Below, one piece after another: positions 9,775 through 21,335 of a stretch of DNA of 64,000 bases. This DNA is from Paguma larvata (taxonomy: Eukaryota > Chordata > Mammalia > Carnivora > Viverridae). The position numbers and the translations under genes were made by a program. Within the stretch, counting starts at the first letter, position 1, and every line of letters begins with the position of its first letter. The notes beneath the pieces were generated by a model. It was not told where the DNA came from and made no database searches. It saw only the letters and a list, made by a program, of their open reading frames with translations. The stretch spans positions 125,014,739-125,078,738 of the forward strand of contig CM057825.1 in the NCBI GenBank assembly GCA_030068075.1, written 5' to 3'.

Positions 9775-9915
9775 CGCTAACATTTATTGAGCACTTACTA
9801 CATGCCAAGCCCTGTATTCAAGACGTTAGCACAATTTATTGAGTACCTACTCAATGCCCAGGACTGTGCTCATGCTGGGCCCTGCCCTCATGGGACTTAC
9901 ATTCTACTGGGGGCG
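9775..9915 (-). mobile_element. MIR and L2 3'-end fragments
   Basis: ACATTTATTGAGCACTTACT followed by ATGCCAAGCCCTGTATTCAA is the reverse of a MIR or L2 end. A second unit, TTTATTGAGTACCTACTCAA through CCTGCCCTCATGGGACTTAC, follows the reverse of the L2 3' terminus. The two units suggest adjacent insertions. Confidence 0.65.
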
Positions 9916-11763
9916 CGGGGCTGAGACCAGTGACTTATGTCCACAAGTAACGCCAGAGAGTGCCGAGTGCCCTGCAGGAAGTAAACAGAAGCCCTCTGCT
10001 AGTGAGGACAACAGGCTGATCAGGGCTGGTCCCGCCCCCGCAGACGGAACGCCACTAGAATGTTCCATGCACTGTCTCAGAATCCTGAGGTTTGGAGGGG
10101 TGTGATTCCTTCCCTGCACTGAGCATCAGCTGTTGGGCGAGTAAATAACAGAAGATCTATTTTTTCAAATGTGTACACAGGCCACTGGGACGTGCAGATG
10201 AAAAACGCTGCTTAATTCATAGTATTTGTTCTGTCATTTTGGATTCTCTCAAACCCTGGTTAACAAAGGCTCATCTTACTGGTGGTGCGGAATAGGAAAT
10301 GGGTCAGGAAAAGGTCCAAAAAAAAGAAAAAAGTTAAAAAGACACCATCTAACAAAAAAAAAAAAAGGGGGGGGGGCTTTGGAGGAGCTGCTGCATTAAA
10401 TCACAAATATGTTTTTGTCCAAATATCCTTTTATTTTATTAATTTACCCTCGGCCCTCTTGAAGGTTTTCCATGTGCCTCAAGTTTCCACCTGGCCCTGT
10501 GTCTGCGGTGGTCAGTTCGGCCTCGTCCTCACACACTCACCGCCTCCCGTCTCGTTTGCTGACTCTGCCCTGCGCCCCCATCTCGACCCGTAGTCTAGCT
10601 CCCGTGATGACTCAGTGTCTTGTCTTCCGAGGTCCTTGTGCCGTAGACCTCAGGAATCCACTCCAAAAAGACTTCAGGGAAAATATTGAAAGCATAATCG
10701 AATATGCTGGAGTCTGCAAGCTGCCTAGCAAACATCCATTGTTCCCTTCTTGCCGGATGAAGAATCTTGATTTATTTAGGGTGACGGTGGTGTGCCCAAA
10801 CAAAGCAATGGTTCCCGGCTTTCCTTGTCGTTAAGGGTGACCGAAGCAAGAGCAGGAAACGTCACTGTGAAGCTTCAAAGAAGGCCTCTGGGAGAGGGTG
10901 CTAAGTCGGTGGGGATGAGTGCCCTTTCTGTCTGGAATGTAGGAAGGAGAGCTGGAACTCTAGCAGCCAGCTTGTGTCCACGAGGATAGAAGCCGGTGCT
11001 GGAGACGAGGAGCCAGAAAGACAGAAGCAGCCTGGATCCCTGATGCCTTCTGACCTGCTGTCCGTCCTCTACTCTTGAACTGCTTTTCAAACCTGAGAGT
11101 GTGCCTCCCACCGACTGAAGCCGCCCAGGCTGGGTGTCTGTTTCCATCCCTGATATGCTGAGGTGTGTGGTGACACGGAATCATTTACCTGAACGAAGGT
11201 CAGGGATGGAGATGAGCCTTGGGGAGAGCGGTGGGGCAGAGACCCAGACCGGCAAGCCAGGGGCTTCATCCCTTGCCTCCGCTTCCCTCAGAACGCTTGA
11301 GCGATCCTCACGGCAGAACGACGCTCTCCACGTATAGGAAAGGCAGCCGCCACAGCTCCTGAGTGTCCCATGCCACAGCCACCACGAAGGGACGGAACCT
11401 CCCTCTAGGACCGTGGGCCATAACTGGACCCTCGATACCGCACGACCTCTGCGCATTCTGCTCGTCCGCACGCCCTTCCAGGCCTTGGGCCGCGTGTTTG
11501 GACGCCCCTCCACTTCCCGGCCCTCCTCTCCCTTCCTCACTTGCCTGGGCCTCATTTCCCCACTCCCCTGCTCTGGAGGGCCGAGGGAGGGCTGCTGGAC
11601 AAACCACCCTGGGTCCTGCCGGAGGCCCCCTCCTCCGCTTGCCCGGAGCCCGCACCCTATGCAGGGGCCTCTCGACTCTAACCTTGCTCTTTCCTTTGCT
11701 GTCCTTGTTCCCTCCGCCATCCCAGCTTCCTGCCCCTTCTCTGATTAAAAACAAACACAAAGT
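9916..11763. other. Intergenic, no gene seen
   Basis: Mostly unique sequence. A poly-A run (10354-10366) passes directly into a poly-G run (10367-10376), an unusual junction that is probably unstable. The part at 10110-10260 is AT-rich, non-repetitive and could be a conserved non-coding element. No ORF shows a domain. Confidence 0.5.
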
Positions 11764-11979
11764 GGGGCGCCTGGGGGGCTCGGTCGGTTAAGCTTCCGAC
11801 CAGCTCCCATCATGATCTCGAGGTCTGTGAGTTCGAGCCCCGTGTCGGGCTCTGTGCCGACAGCTCAGAGCCTGGAGCCTGCTTCAGATTCCGTGTCTCC
11901 CTCTCTCTCTGCCCCTCCTCTGCTCTCTCGCTCTCTCTCTCTCTCTCAAAAATAAATAAACATTAAACCAACAAACAAA
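11764..11979 (+). mobile_element. SINEC, full length
   Basis: Complete head-to-tail element from GGGGCGCCTGGGGGGCTCGG to AAAAATAAATAAACATTAAA. Flanks CAAACACAAAGT and CAAACAGAAATA look like a diverged target-site duplication. Confidence 0.95.
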
Positions 11980-12089
11980 CAGAAATAGCCGTCTCTTGGC
12001 CCCACTTCCCTCTCCAGCATCCACCCCGAGTTTCTGTTCCCTTCCCAGCACACCTGCAAAAGAGTTGTTCATTCAGGGTCTCCCATTTG

Positions 12090-12655
12090 CCCTTAACTCA
12101 AGCCTGTGCTCCCTGCCCCACCCCCCGCCCAGATTTCGCACACTCTGGAGCCGCTCCTAAGCCCCACGTGCCTCCCACCTCCAGAGCTCCTCACCTCCGC
12201 CGTCCTCCCTTCCGGTCTGGGACACGTCAGGTGTCCCACCACCGCAGTGCCCTGCTTACTCATCCTGTCTGCAGTGCTCCTCGCCCAGGGTACCTGCACG
12301 CCTCCCCGCACCTCCCCCCCACCCCTCGCCTCCAACCTTGGTCGGGCCTCTGGACGAAGGACGCCTCCTCGGTTAAGCCTTTCCTGACCCTCGCGATGCA
12401 ACTGCACTCCCCCGGCCAGCACTCCTGAGTGTCCGTCCGGTACTGGTGCTGTTGTCTGTAGGGCTTGTTAATCTTTCAGAAATAAATCACTGATCAGTTC
12501 GAGGCTTAATGTCTGTCTCTCCCCCCACCCCCCGGCTAGATCACACGCTCCATGAGGGTAGATGGTGTCTGTTTCGTTCACTGCTCCATCCCCAGCACTA
12601 AGCACCTGGCACATAGTAGGTGCTCAATTTTGCGGTCTCGATGAATGAATCCTTT
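12090..12655 (+). mobile_element. L2 LINE 3' region
   Basis: The right part follows the L2 3' end closely: TTAAGCCTTTCCTGACCCTC, TAGATCACACGCTCCATGAG, TTCACTGCTCCATCCCCAGC, CCTGGCACATAGTAGGTGCT and a final GAATGAATCC. The left part (12090-12350), CT-rich, fits the upstream L2 3' region less well. Confidence 0.75.
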
Positions 12656-12849
12656 TCTCAGTCATAGTCTAGAAGCATGTCAGCAAAGGGTGATGGTTAT
12701 CCCGGCTGGGGTCTGGCTAGTGACTGTAGCTCCAGAAAGAGAGTCCCCAAGAAGAGAGGGAACCCCACACCAGCCATGTAACGGGGGGCCATTCGCAGGA
12801 GTGGAAAGTCGGTCATGCCCGAGGTGTCAGAGGCAGGGTGACGGGTTGA

Positions 12850-12920
12850 GAACGAGCTCTGGATACGAAGCACCCTGGTTTGAATCTGGGTCTACTGCTT
12901 ATTGACTCTGGGGGTTTGGC
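12850..12920 (+). mobile_element. MIR fragment
   Basis: CACCCTGGTTTGAATCTGGG followed by TCTACTGCTTATTGACTCTG matches the left-central MIR. It is short and diverged. Confidence 0.5.
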
Positions 12921-13064
12921 AGGTTTTTCCCATCCCTGCTCCTTCTGGGAGAGCATCTTACCCCTCTCCCAGGATGTCCATACGCTCCACTAAATGATTT
13001 CATATTAACAAGCACTCGGAGCAGGGTGCTTGGGGGGCTCAGTCAGTTAAGCATCCGACTCCTT

Positions 13065-13500
13065 AAAAAGATTATTTTTAACATTTCACTTTTTTTAAAA
13101 AATTTTTTTAACATTTATTTTTGAGAGGCATAGAGACAGAGCATGAGCAGGGGAAGGGCAGAGAGAGAGGGAGATACAGAATCTGAAGCAGGCTCCAGGC
13201 TCAGCCGTCAGTACAGAGCCCGACGCGGGGCTCGAACTCATAGACCACGAGATCATGACCTGAGCTGAAGTCAGATACATAATCGACTGAGCCACCCAGG
13301 CAGCCCCTAACATTTCACTTTTTGAGAGACAGAGTATGAGCAGGGAAGGGGCAGAGAGAGTGAGAGACACAGAATCCGAAGCAGGCTCCAGGCTCTGAGC
13401 TGTCAGCACAGAGCCTGACTCGGGGCTCGAACCCATGAATATGAGATCGTGACTTGAGCCAGAGTCAGATGCTCAATCGACTGAGCCGCCCAGGCGCCCC
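13065..13500 (-). mobile_element. SINEC copy B, inserted into A and itself split by C
   Basis: Reverse-orientation SINEC whose tail lies at 13065-13094 and whose body and head lie at 13308-13500, ending CCGCCCAGGCGCCCC. It is flanked by a duplication of A sequence: AAGCATCCGACTCCTT (13049-13064) and AAGCATCCAACTCTTG (13501-13516). That proves insertion into A. Confidence 0.92.
13095..13307 (-). mobile_element. SINEC copy C, innermost of the nest
   Basis: Full reverse-orientation SINEC, flanked by a perfect 16-base target-site duplication of B's A-rich tail, TAACATTTCACTTTTT, at 13079-13094 and 13308-13323. The perfect duplication fits it being the youngest of the three. Confidence 0.93.
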
Positions 13501-14309
13501 AAGCATCCAACTCTTGATCTCAGTTCAGGTCTTGATCTCAGGGTGGGGAGTTCAAGCCCGGCATTGGGCTCCGCACTGGGTGTGAAGCCTACTTAAACAA
13601 ACAAACCAACAAAAACGCTTGGAGCAGTGCCAGGCATACAGTACAAAAACTGAAAACTATTAGAAAAACAAGAGGAACTTGATAAAATAAATACATATAT
13701 ATCTGAAGAAATCAATACACTTATTTTGCAGATCAAGCAGATAAACAGAAGTAAAAATAAGCAAAGGCATGGGGAAATTGCATTGTGCAACCTACACACT
13801 CGATTTAGTAGATATATACAGAAATACGCTTACCTGAACAGAAAATAAATATATTTTCTAAAATCCATGAAATTTGCCATACACAATGGACATAAGAAAG
13901 CTTCAACAAATAAAAGAGATTTTGCTCAAGCCAAATTCTCTCCGATAATAATCTAATGATGTTAGAAACGCCTACTTTTGTAACTTAAAAATTGAGAAAC
14001 ATAATTCTCGACAACAAAATTCAGTATTTTTTACTGCCATAGATGAGAGAAGACGTTGTCATAGAATCTACGGGATATAACAAAAGCTGTAGTCAGAGGA
14101 AAATTAATAGACTTCAGAGCCTTTGTTATAAAGAATGACTAATAAAACAACAAGGGAAATTGTTATAATTATACCCCAGGAGGTTAGAATGAGAACAAAA
14201 TAAACTGAAAGAAATTCTGAATAGAAAACTAATAGAGGTAATGGAATAGAAAGCATATGTGGCAGAGAGGGAAATAAGCTCAAAAGCTCATTTTTAAAAA
14301 TACCAGATT

Positions 14310-14560
14310 GGGGACACCCGGGCGGCTCAGTCAGTTAAGCATCCGACTTGAGCTCAGGTCATGATCTCACAGGTAGTAGGTTCGAGCCCCGCGTGGGGCT
14401 CTGTGCTGACAACTCAGAGCCTGGAGCCTGCTTCAGATCCTGTGTCTCGCTTTCTCTCTGCCCATCCCCCCCTCACATTCTCTCCCTCTTTCTCTGCCCC
14501 TCCCCTGCGTGCGCTCTGTCTCTGTCACTCAAAAATGAATAAACATTAAAAAAAAAAATA
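14310..14560 (+). mobile_element. SINEC inserted in old L1
   Basis: Complete element from GGGGACACCCGGGCGGCTCA to AAAAATGAATAAACATTAAA. It has an extended pyrimidine-rich body in which the CTCTGCCC unit occurs twice. Confidence 0.93.
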
Positions 14561-15548
14561 AAAGACTTAACCAAAATTATAGGAGAGAAGAGAAACGGAA
14601 GAGAGTACCATATCCAAGTCTATGGCAACACATTTGATAACGGAGATGAAATGGCTTATTGAAAAAATATTTCAAATGACCCAAGAGAAGTTGACAGACT
14701 TGGAGAAACCAGCTACCAAAGATATGAAAGATTTAGCATTAAAAAGACCCCCAGACTAGAGAGGTTCATTGCTGAGTTCTACATTAACCTGACGTCAAAA
14801 AAAATTCCTAATCGTACACACTGGTTTTTCAGGCTTGACTGAATGACAAAATCACCAGGTAAGTTTTGTGTTGTTTTTTTTTCAAACTAATGCTGTCCAA
14901 ACCTCACCCCCAGATATTCCTCTCCAATTTGTCTGTGTTGTGTTAGGTATAAATACCCAGATGGTTCTTGTGTGTAGCCAGGGTAGGTAACCTGCTCTGT
15001 AGAAAGTAATGAGAAGCTTTTCAATTCGCTTAAAACCCAGTTCTGACAGAGATAGTACCAGACAAGAAAACTATAAGTAAATATTACTTGTGAATAAAGA
15101 CAAATCCTTTGAATAAGTTACTAGCATCGAAGGAGTAAAGTATTATGATCAGGAAGACTTTATTCCAGGAACTCAAGGCAGGTTGGAACCAGGGAAAGTA
15201 CCAACCAAATCCATTAATTACATCCATATACGAAAGGTGAGACTGAGCAGCCGTTTGATTGAATTTCGCAGTCATTCCTGATAAGTCACCAACTAAAACA
15301 TTAATAGAAAGAAGTTACCTAAATATAATGAAGGCCATTAAACAAACAAAAAAACCATATTTTAAAATGGCAAAAATTAAAATGTCTATGTAATTTCAGA
15401 AGTTCTGAAGATGTATATAGACAAGAAAATAAAATAATCAGTTAAGCATTGGAAAAGATGAGCCTGCACTCTTCTTCCTGTTGGCTTGCTCCGTGCAGTA
15501 AGAAAAACTAATAGACTCTAGTGAAAAATAAAAGAATAAAACAATAAT

Positions 15549-15573
15549 CTTAGAATCTTAGAATCTTAGAATC
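15549..15573. repeat. (TTAGAATC)3 short tandem repeat
   Basis: Three perfect copies of an 8-base unit inside the old L1, most likely a replication-slippage product. Confidence 0.85.
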
Positions 15574-16539
15574 AAGAAGAGCATTTGTAAAGTGACTAGA
15601 AACAATAAAATTATACAATATGAACAGCTTTTCTACATACTAGCAATAATGACTCTGAAATGGATATGAGGAGAAATTGGATGGAAAAAAAAAATCCCAA
15701 TTACAACAACACCAACTATGAAATAACTTAGAAAACCACGAAAGATGAAAAGACCCAGGAATTACAGGAAGAAAACTATTTCTAAAATCATCTTCAAAAT
15801 CTCATTGAATTTCAGAAAACGAGATCTATAAAAGTGAAAATACATATTATGTTCTTGAGAACAATGTAGACAATGTATTTAAATACGTTTATTATAAATT
15901 TATTCATTTAAATGAATAAAATGCAAGCCTTCCCCAAATAATAAAATTAACTAAAAACCCCAGTATCAACGAGAATATCAACAGTCTGCTGTCGGTGCTA
16001 AGTGGAGGGAGAGAAGGAGATTGGATTAAACAAACAGAAAAGGAAAGGCTCTAAAATAGCCGATAAATAAATAAATGACAGGGACATACATGCCTTCGCT
16101 GACATTTGCATCTACCACGAAGTCAAACATAAGCGTATAAATATAGTATTTCTGGCTTGGGAATAGAAAAATATAGCTCACCTAGATCTCTTACAGAGAA
16201 CTCAAATATATAACAAAGGTGATATTTGAATCTAGTAGGGTAATGTGGTTGAACTAAATTTCCATTGGAAGAAAATAATGCTGAGTTCTTATCGTAGATC
16301 GAGTACAAGGAAATTCCGGATGGGTTCGAGTCCTGGATATAAATAAAACAAAACACTGAAGATTTCAGAGGAGACAGAGAAACAAACTAGAATGAACTAG
16401 AACAGGAAGAGAAGGTTAGCGGTGGTTGACTCGAGAAAGGGGAAGCCAGTTTTGAACAAACGAAGTCTCATAAACTGGGAAGAATGAGAGAGAAGGATGT
16501 CTAGCCTGGTGAACACATTTGTGGCACACTGAACAGCGA

Positions 16540-16888
16540 TTTAGCCAGATAAAGGAATTGAGTACTGACTTGTGCTACCACATAGATGAGTCCCAAAAAC
16601 ATGCTCAAGAAAGAAGCCGTACACAAAAGGCCATGTACTGTATGATTTCATTTATATGAAATGTCCAGAATAAGCAAATCTATTGAGACAGAAAGACGCT
16701 TAGTGATTTCCAGAGGCTGGGGGCAGGGGGACGTGGGGAGTGATGGATTATGGGTACATAATTTCCTTTGGGGCTGATGGAAATGTTCTAAAATTAGATT
16801 GTGGTAATGGCTGCAGAAGTGTAAACATACCAAAACAGGTGAATTTTCACAGGATGTAAATTATGTCTCAATAAACCCATTAAAAATA
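16540..16888 (+). mobile_element. Ancient L1 3' end (L1M-type)
   Basis: Contains the characteristic order TGTATGATTTCATTTATATG, AAATGTCCAGAATAAGCAAA, CAGAGGCTGGGGGCAGGGGG, GATTGTGGTAATGGCTGCAG and TGTCTCAATAAACCC at the end. This is the L1M 3' untranslated region, in the same orientation as the remnants to its left. Confidence 0.85.
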
Positions 16889-17084
16889 TTCATGCCACTA
16901 AGCTCTCATTTGTTTATTAACTGTGCAAAACATAGGGTACCCTACTTCACCAAGGATATGAAGTGCAGATTTCTTGTTTCTAGAATTGGGATATACCGCT
17001 TCAAATAAGTCAACTGTCAGAAATCTGAATGGGAAATCAGTAACCTGCCATCACTTAAATTCTGAGCCTGCGTTCCCTTAGCAG

Positions 17085-17305
17085 AGGCCCGGTATGGTGA
17101 TTAAACATGGTGGCTCGGGAGCCAGGCTGCCTTGAATTCAAATCCCAGTCCCCAAACTTACTTCCTCTGTGGCACATGACCTCAGTTTCTTTATCTGTAA
17201 AATGGGAAGGAGATGACTGTCAAGAGTTAAAGGAGGTGTTGTATACAAATAATTTAGCTGATCCCTGGCACGGAGCAGACCCTCAACCAACTTGGTGGCG
17301 ATGAC
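17085..17305 (+). mobile_element. MIR SINE
   Basis: Nearly full length: ACATGGTGGCTCGGGAGCCA, GCCTTGAATTCAAATCCCAG, CTCAGTTTCTTTATCTGTAA, AAATGGGAAGG and a diverged GATCCCTGGCACGGAGCAGA end. Confidence 0.85.
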
Positions 17306-17676
17306 AACGATGATGGTGGTGATGGTGAATAGGATTACAGCAGAGAAGGAGTCAGAGACCGGTCTCATAAATATATACATTTTTATTCACTACATTGTTT
17401 ACTGAGATGTATTTACTTATGTATATATTTTTAATTTTATTTTTCATTTGTGCTATTATCCATGGTGGGTGGGTAATCTACCAAAAGTTCCACAATTGCT
17501 AGAAAGAAAGTTGCTAGCTTCTTCCAAAGTTTTTTTTTTTTTTTATTAAGCCGAATAGAAAATATAGAGTATCATTAACTGTTCTAATCATTGTACCGAG
17601 GACGGACAGAAGACGCCTAACTACCATCTGTAGAGTTTCAATAGTGATCCCTTGACTTCCTTCCAAAGACCATAGA

Positions 17677-17793
17677 GGGACACCTGGCTGGCTCAGTTGG
17701 CGGAGCATGCGACTCTTGATCTCAGGGTTGTAGGTTCGAGCCCCACGCTGGGTATAGAGACTACTTAAAAAATGAAAATTAAAAAAAAAAAAA
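17677..17793 (+). mobile_element. Short-type SINEC with poly-A tail
   Basis: Head GGGACACCTGGCTGGCTCAG, then GGTTCGAGCCCCACGCTGGG, TATAGAGACTACTTAAAA and poly-A. Like copy A above, it lacks the long CT body. It is flanked by the near-identical CTTCCAAAGACCATAG and CTTCCAAGACCGTGG, a target-site duplication. Confidence 0.9.
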
Positions 17794-18427
17794 TCTTCCA
17801 AGACCGTGGGAACACCTCTGAGCAGCTTGCTTTGGGAGGTTCCTCCCTTCCACAGCAGTAGTAAAAGAATATATTGCCATAACCTAACATAGTGGTAGCA
17901 TTCTGCATCAGTAAAGAAACTATTAGGTTTTTTTTTTTTTTTCTTTTTAGGGCAAAGAAGGAGATGTGTTTCTTTGTATGGTGCAAAGCGGCCATTTTTG
18001 TTTAAAAATCACGCCATAGAAGGGGCTTGTGGGTGCCTTCTGGAGTGCCGGAGATGGCTTATCTGGGTAGCAGTAGGGCGGGGGGGAGGGGGATACGTGT
18101 GTATTAGATGCGCTCTACATGTGACACAGGTATGGTTTCGCATGTAATATATTATAACTCCATGAGAGAGAGGATGAGAGATTCGGAATCTAGTCAAGTG
18201 TTCCAGGGAAACACATACACAGAAAAAAGAAACCTTTATATATGCAATTATAGTCATCATAGCATCTCTACAAGGCAAAACATCCGAAACAACTTAACTT
18301 TGAATGATACCATCTAAAGGTTAAGTAAATTATGGCATATTCATTTATTGGACTGTTTATGCAACGACAACTAAAATGTATGTGGAGAGTTTGCAAAAAC
18401 ATAGAGAAATCCTCTGTTTTTTCTGAA

Positions 18428-18628
18428 TTTTTAAAAATGTTTATTTTTGAGAGAGACAGAGCATGAGCAAGGAAGGGGCAGGGAGAGGGGGAGATACAGA
18501 ATCTGAAACAGGCTCCAGACTCTGAGCCGTCAGCACAGAGTCCACGCAGGGCTTAAACTCATTAACTGGGAGATCATGACCTGAGCCGAAGTCAGACACT
18601 TAATTGAGTGAACCACTCAGGTACCCCC
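18428..18628 (-). mobile_element. SINEC
   Basis: Reverse element from the TAAAAATGTTTATTTTTGAG tail to a degraded head, CCACTCAGGTACCCCC. It carries several point changes and is probably an older copy. Confidence 0.92.
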
Positions 18629-18757
18629 ATAAAGTTAAAATTTTTAAAAACCTTCAGGTTATAAACATTTGTATAGAATATTTGTGTGTAATATACAACC
18701 ATAATTATGCTTAAATGTGTTGAAATACAATAAGATGGAAATACCCCATATTTTAAT

Positions 18758-18935
18758 TTTTTAAAGTTTATTTATTTCGGGGGGAGGGGGAGAGAGGGAG
18801 AGAGAGAATCCCAAGCAGACTCGTGCTGTCACTGTAGAGCCCGACATGGAGCTTGATCCCATGAGCCATGAGATCATGACCTGAGCAGAAATCAAGAGTC
18901 TGACATTCAACCCACTGAGCCACCCAGGCACCCTG
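18758..18935 (-). mobile_element. SINEC with preserved target-site duplication
   Basis: Reverse element with a shortened CT body, ending CCACCCAGGCACCCTG. The flanking duplication is GAAATACCCCATATTTTAAT (18738-18757) and GAAACACCCCAGATTTTAAT (18936-18955), 18 of 20 bases identical. Confidence 0.93.
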
Positions 18936-19143
18936 GAAACACCCCAGATTTTAATACTGCCTATCTTTGAGTGGTGAATCTACAGCTGATTTTGTTTTCT
19001 TCTTTCAAATTTTTTGCATTTATAACAAAGTGTTTAATTTTCATAATTATACAAATATACGGTTAATACTTTTACATTATAATAGAAAAAAAGCAAACAT
19101 CAGACCATGAATCAATCTTCTGGTGACTATAATAGCATGGGAT

Positions 19144-19348
19144 GTGAGGGTCTGGGTGGCTCAGTCGGTTAAGTGGCCGACTTGGGCTCAGGTCACGATC
19201 TCGAAGTTCATGAGTTCAAGTCCAGCACCCGGCTCTGCACTGACAGCTCAGAGCCTGGAGCCTGCTTCAGATTCTGTGTCTCCCCCTCTCTCTGCCCCTC
19301 TCCAGCTCACACTCTGTCTCTCTCTCTATCTCAAAAATGAATAAACAT
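19144..19348 (+). mobile_element. SINEC, left unit of a tandem pair
   Basis: Runs from GTGAGGGTCTGGGTGGCTCA to CAAAAATGAATAAACATG and abuts the next SINE head directly. The sequence AATAGCATGGGAT lies just before it (19131-19143). Confidence 0.93.
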
Positions 19349-19569
19349 GGGGGCATCTGGGTGGCTCAGTCGGTTAAGCGGCTGACTTCAGCTCAGGTCA
19401 TGACCTCACGGTCTGTGAGTTCAAGCCCTCTGTCGGGCCTCTGTGCTGACGGCTCAGAGCCTGGAGCCTGCTTAGATTCTGTATCTCGCTCTCTCTCTGC
19501 CCTTCCCTTGCTCACGCTCTGTCTCTATGTCTCTCAAAAAAAAATGAATAAACATGAAAAAAAATTAAA
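19349..19569 (+). mobile_element. SINEC, right unit of a tandem pair
   Basis: Runs from GGGGCATCTGGGTGGCTCAG to an A-rich tail. The matching AATAGCATGGGAT follows at 19570-19582. One duplication therefore brackets both units, and none is evident between them. Confidence 0.93.
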
Positions 19570-19582
19570 AATAGCATGGGAT

Positions 19583-20479
19583 TTTTGGAATAGCAGACTT
19601 GATGTCTGATGCTGGTCTTTTTGCTTTAAAAGAGCCATCACTCTTCCGATTAAAACCAATTTCCTAAGGAGATCGCCATCAGCCTCAGCGGTGCAGCTCA
19701 GTCACAGCCTCCTGACATACAGTTTTGAGATGTGCCTCCTGGTCAGAAAATAGTTGGCTTTGTCCTACCAATTAAGGATTTCTCCTTCGTCGCCAGAATA
19801 GCTCTTCAGATAACTTAGACTTCTGGGAAGTTTCTGTGCAAGCAACGCTGGACAGAAATGCTGTAACCTAAAGGATATTTAATCTCCCAAGGTAAGATCA
19901 TACCAATATATAGATTTTCCGAGGATGTTCCTTTGGGACTGTAATTAGGAGTATTCCAGGTATACGCCAAAACTTTCTGTCACTAAGGAAAGATACACAT
20001 TATAGGTAGGGGAACTCTGAGGAATTTGGGCTGGATCTCTGAGCAAGACTGCTAGTAAAGACACAGGTGATGGCAGTATTAAATAATCTCATTGCATTTA
20101 TTTATTCTTCAGTTGCCCACTTATGAAGTATTTATTAAGTTCCAGAATTTGTGCTAACCTCCATTATTTTTAAGCTGACACTGGAAGTTGGCAAATAACT
20201 TTCATCTTGCATGCCAAATTTGGTCAGTTGGTAGTGGTGGCAGAGAGTGCTCTGCTGGAAAAGATTCTGGGACTGTACCCAAACTCAAATGAAGAGAGCG
20301 ATGATCGATTAGTAATGTCTGTGGCTATTGCAGAAGGGGAAGTGGTGGTGTATGTGCCATGCCAATTTAATGAGGTCACTTAAACTCTGGCACATGCTCT
20401 ATTTCCTACAGGTTGAAGGAACCAAATTCCTATCCAAGTTAGCATTATTGGAGAAGCATTAACAGAGGAGTTAAAAAAA
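19583..20479. other. Intergenic, no gene or clear repeat
   Basis: Non-repetitive to the eye. The part around 20170-20400 has a balanced composition reminiscent of decayed coding or conserved sequence, but no intact frame or recognisable product was found. Confidence 0.4.
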
Positions 20480-20690
20480 AAAAAAAAGAATGACTGCTGA
20501 CCATCTGCTACAAGCTAGACCTCGTACAGTTCTCTTTACATAAAATGAGTCATATAATCTTCAAGATACCCTTCTGAGGCGAGCATTGCTATTTCCTCCT
20601 TCTTACAGATGAGGATCTAGGCTAAGGCAAGGAAAATAAGTTCCAAAGTCTACAATCAGTCACAGCAGGACCGCTTATCTATCTGGTGAG
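20480..20690 (-). mobile_element. MIR SINE
   Basis: Reverse MIR order: AGTCATATAATCTTCAAGAT, CTTCTTACAGATGAGGATCT, AAGTTCCAAAGTC. A poly-A run at 20474-20487 precedes it. Confidence 0.65.
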
Positions 20691-21089
20691 CAACCCAGGC
20701 TTAACATGGAATTGAATAAAATATGTTCGTGTCCACTTCTTTGTAGAAGGTCGTAAAACTAAATCTACCAATTTTTGATAATCGCTTTAGTTAAATAGGT
20801 CCCTCTGGAGAAGGATTCAATCCAGTTTGTTCATCAAGACACAATAAGGCATCATCTGTTCCACTTTCGGCCCAAGCCCAAGAGTGGCCGCTGTCATTTG
20901 GTGACGGTGGTACTCGTGTTACCCAAGCAACAAGCCCAAAGCTTCATGATCTTGGCTACAGAGGCACACTCTGTGAATAAGCCCCAGGAAATCCAACCCA
21001 CCCTTTTTTTTTTTTTCAGGTTCAAATGTCTGTGATTCTTTGATGGACCAGTCATCACCCCATAAAATCACGTATAATTACATCTTATG

Positions 21090-21335
21090 ACACAGTTACT
21101 ATGTGCCAATTCCTCTGTGAAGAGCTCCAGCTGTACGACGCCACACTACAGTGTGACGGCATCCTCACACTGTCCCTATCACAGAGACGCTATGGTTACC
21201 CTGACTTGACAGTTGAGAGATAGGAGACTTTAGGGCCAAGGAACTTAGGCAGAGTCACATACGTAGCAAGTAAGGTAGGGCTCAGACTCTAACCCAGGCG
21301 ATCAGACCCCAAGGTCTATGGCTTAACTTCAATTT
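21090..21335 (-). mobile_element. MIR SINE
   Basis: Reverse MIR: ACAGTTACTATGTGCCAATT, then TGACTTGACAGTTGAGAGAT, GGCAGAGTCACATACGTAGC and TCAGACTCTAACCCAGG. Confidence 0.7.

Larger units (their letters stand above)
13024..13617 (+). mobile_element. SINEC copy A, outer host of a triple nest (present as 13024-13064 and 13501-13617)
   Basis: The head GGGTGCTTGGGGGGCTCAGT stops at 13064 and the element resumes at 13501 (AAGCATCCAACTCTTGATCT...). It ends GAAGCCTACTTAAACAAACA. It belongs to a shorter SINEC type lacking the long CT-rich body. Its own flanks (AACAAGCACTCGGAGCA and AACAAAAACGCTTGGAGCA) look like an old, diverged target-site duplication. Confidence 0.88.
13640..16539 (+). mobile_element. 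Ancient L1 (L1M-type) ORF2 remnants
   Basis: AT-rich, A-rich-strand sequence with decayed ORF2 pieces in plus orientation. Around 14080-14125 translation gives KAVVRGKLI, the block between endonuclease and reverse transcriptase. Near 14720-14790 it gives a KRPP...F block preceding the RT. Near 15160-15270 it gives FIPG followed by SINYIH and RLIEF, RT palm-region motifs. There are many stops and frameshifts. A SINEC interrupts it at 14310-14560. It probably belongs with the 3' end at 16540-16888. Confidence 0.6.

Noticed and set aside
19123..19609. Frames giving VAQSVK...SSSPAPGSALTAQ-type peptides at many sites
   Set aside because: This is the translated head and body of SINEC elements, seen at every copy in the window.
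20170..20460. Possible processed pseudogene
   Set aside because: Composition looked mildly coding-like, but no continuous frame, poly-A tail or recognisable product could be found.
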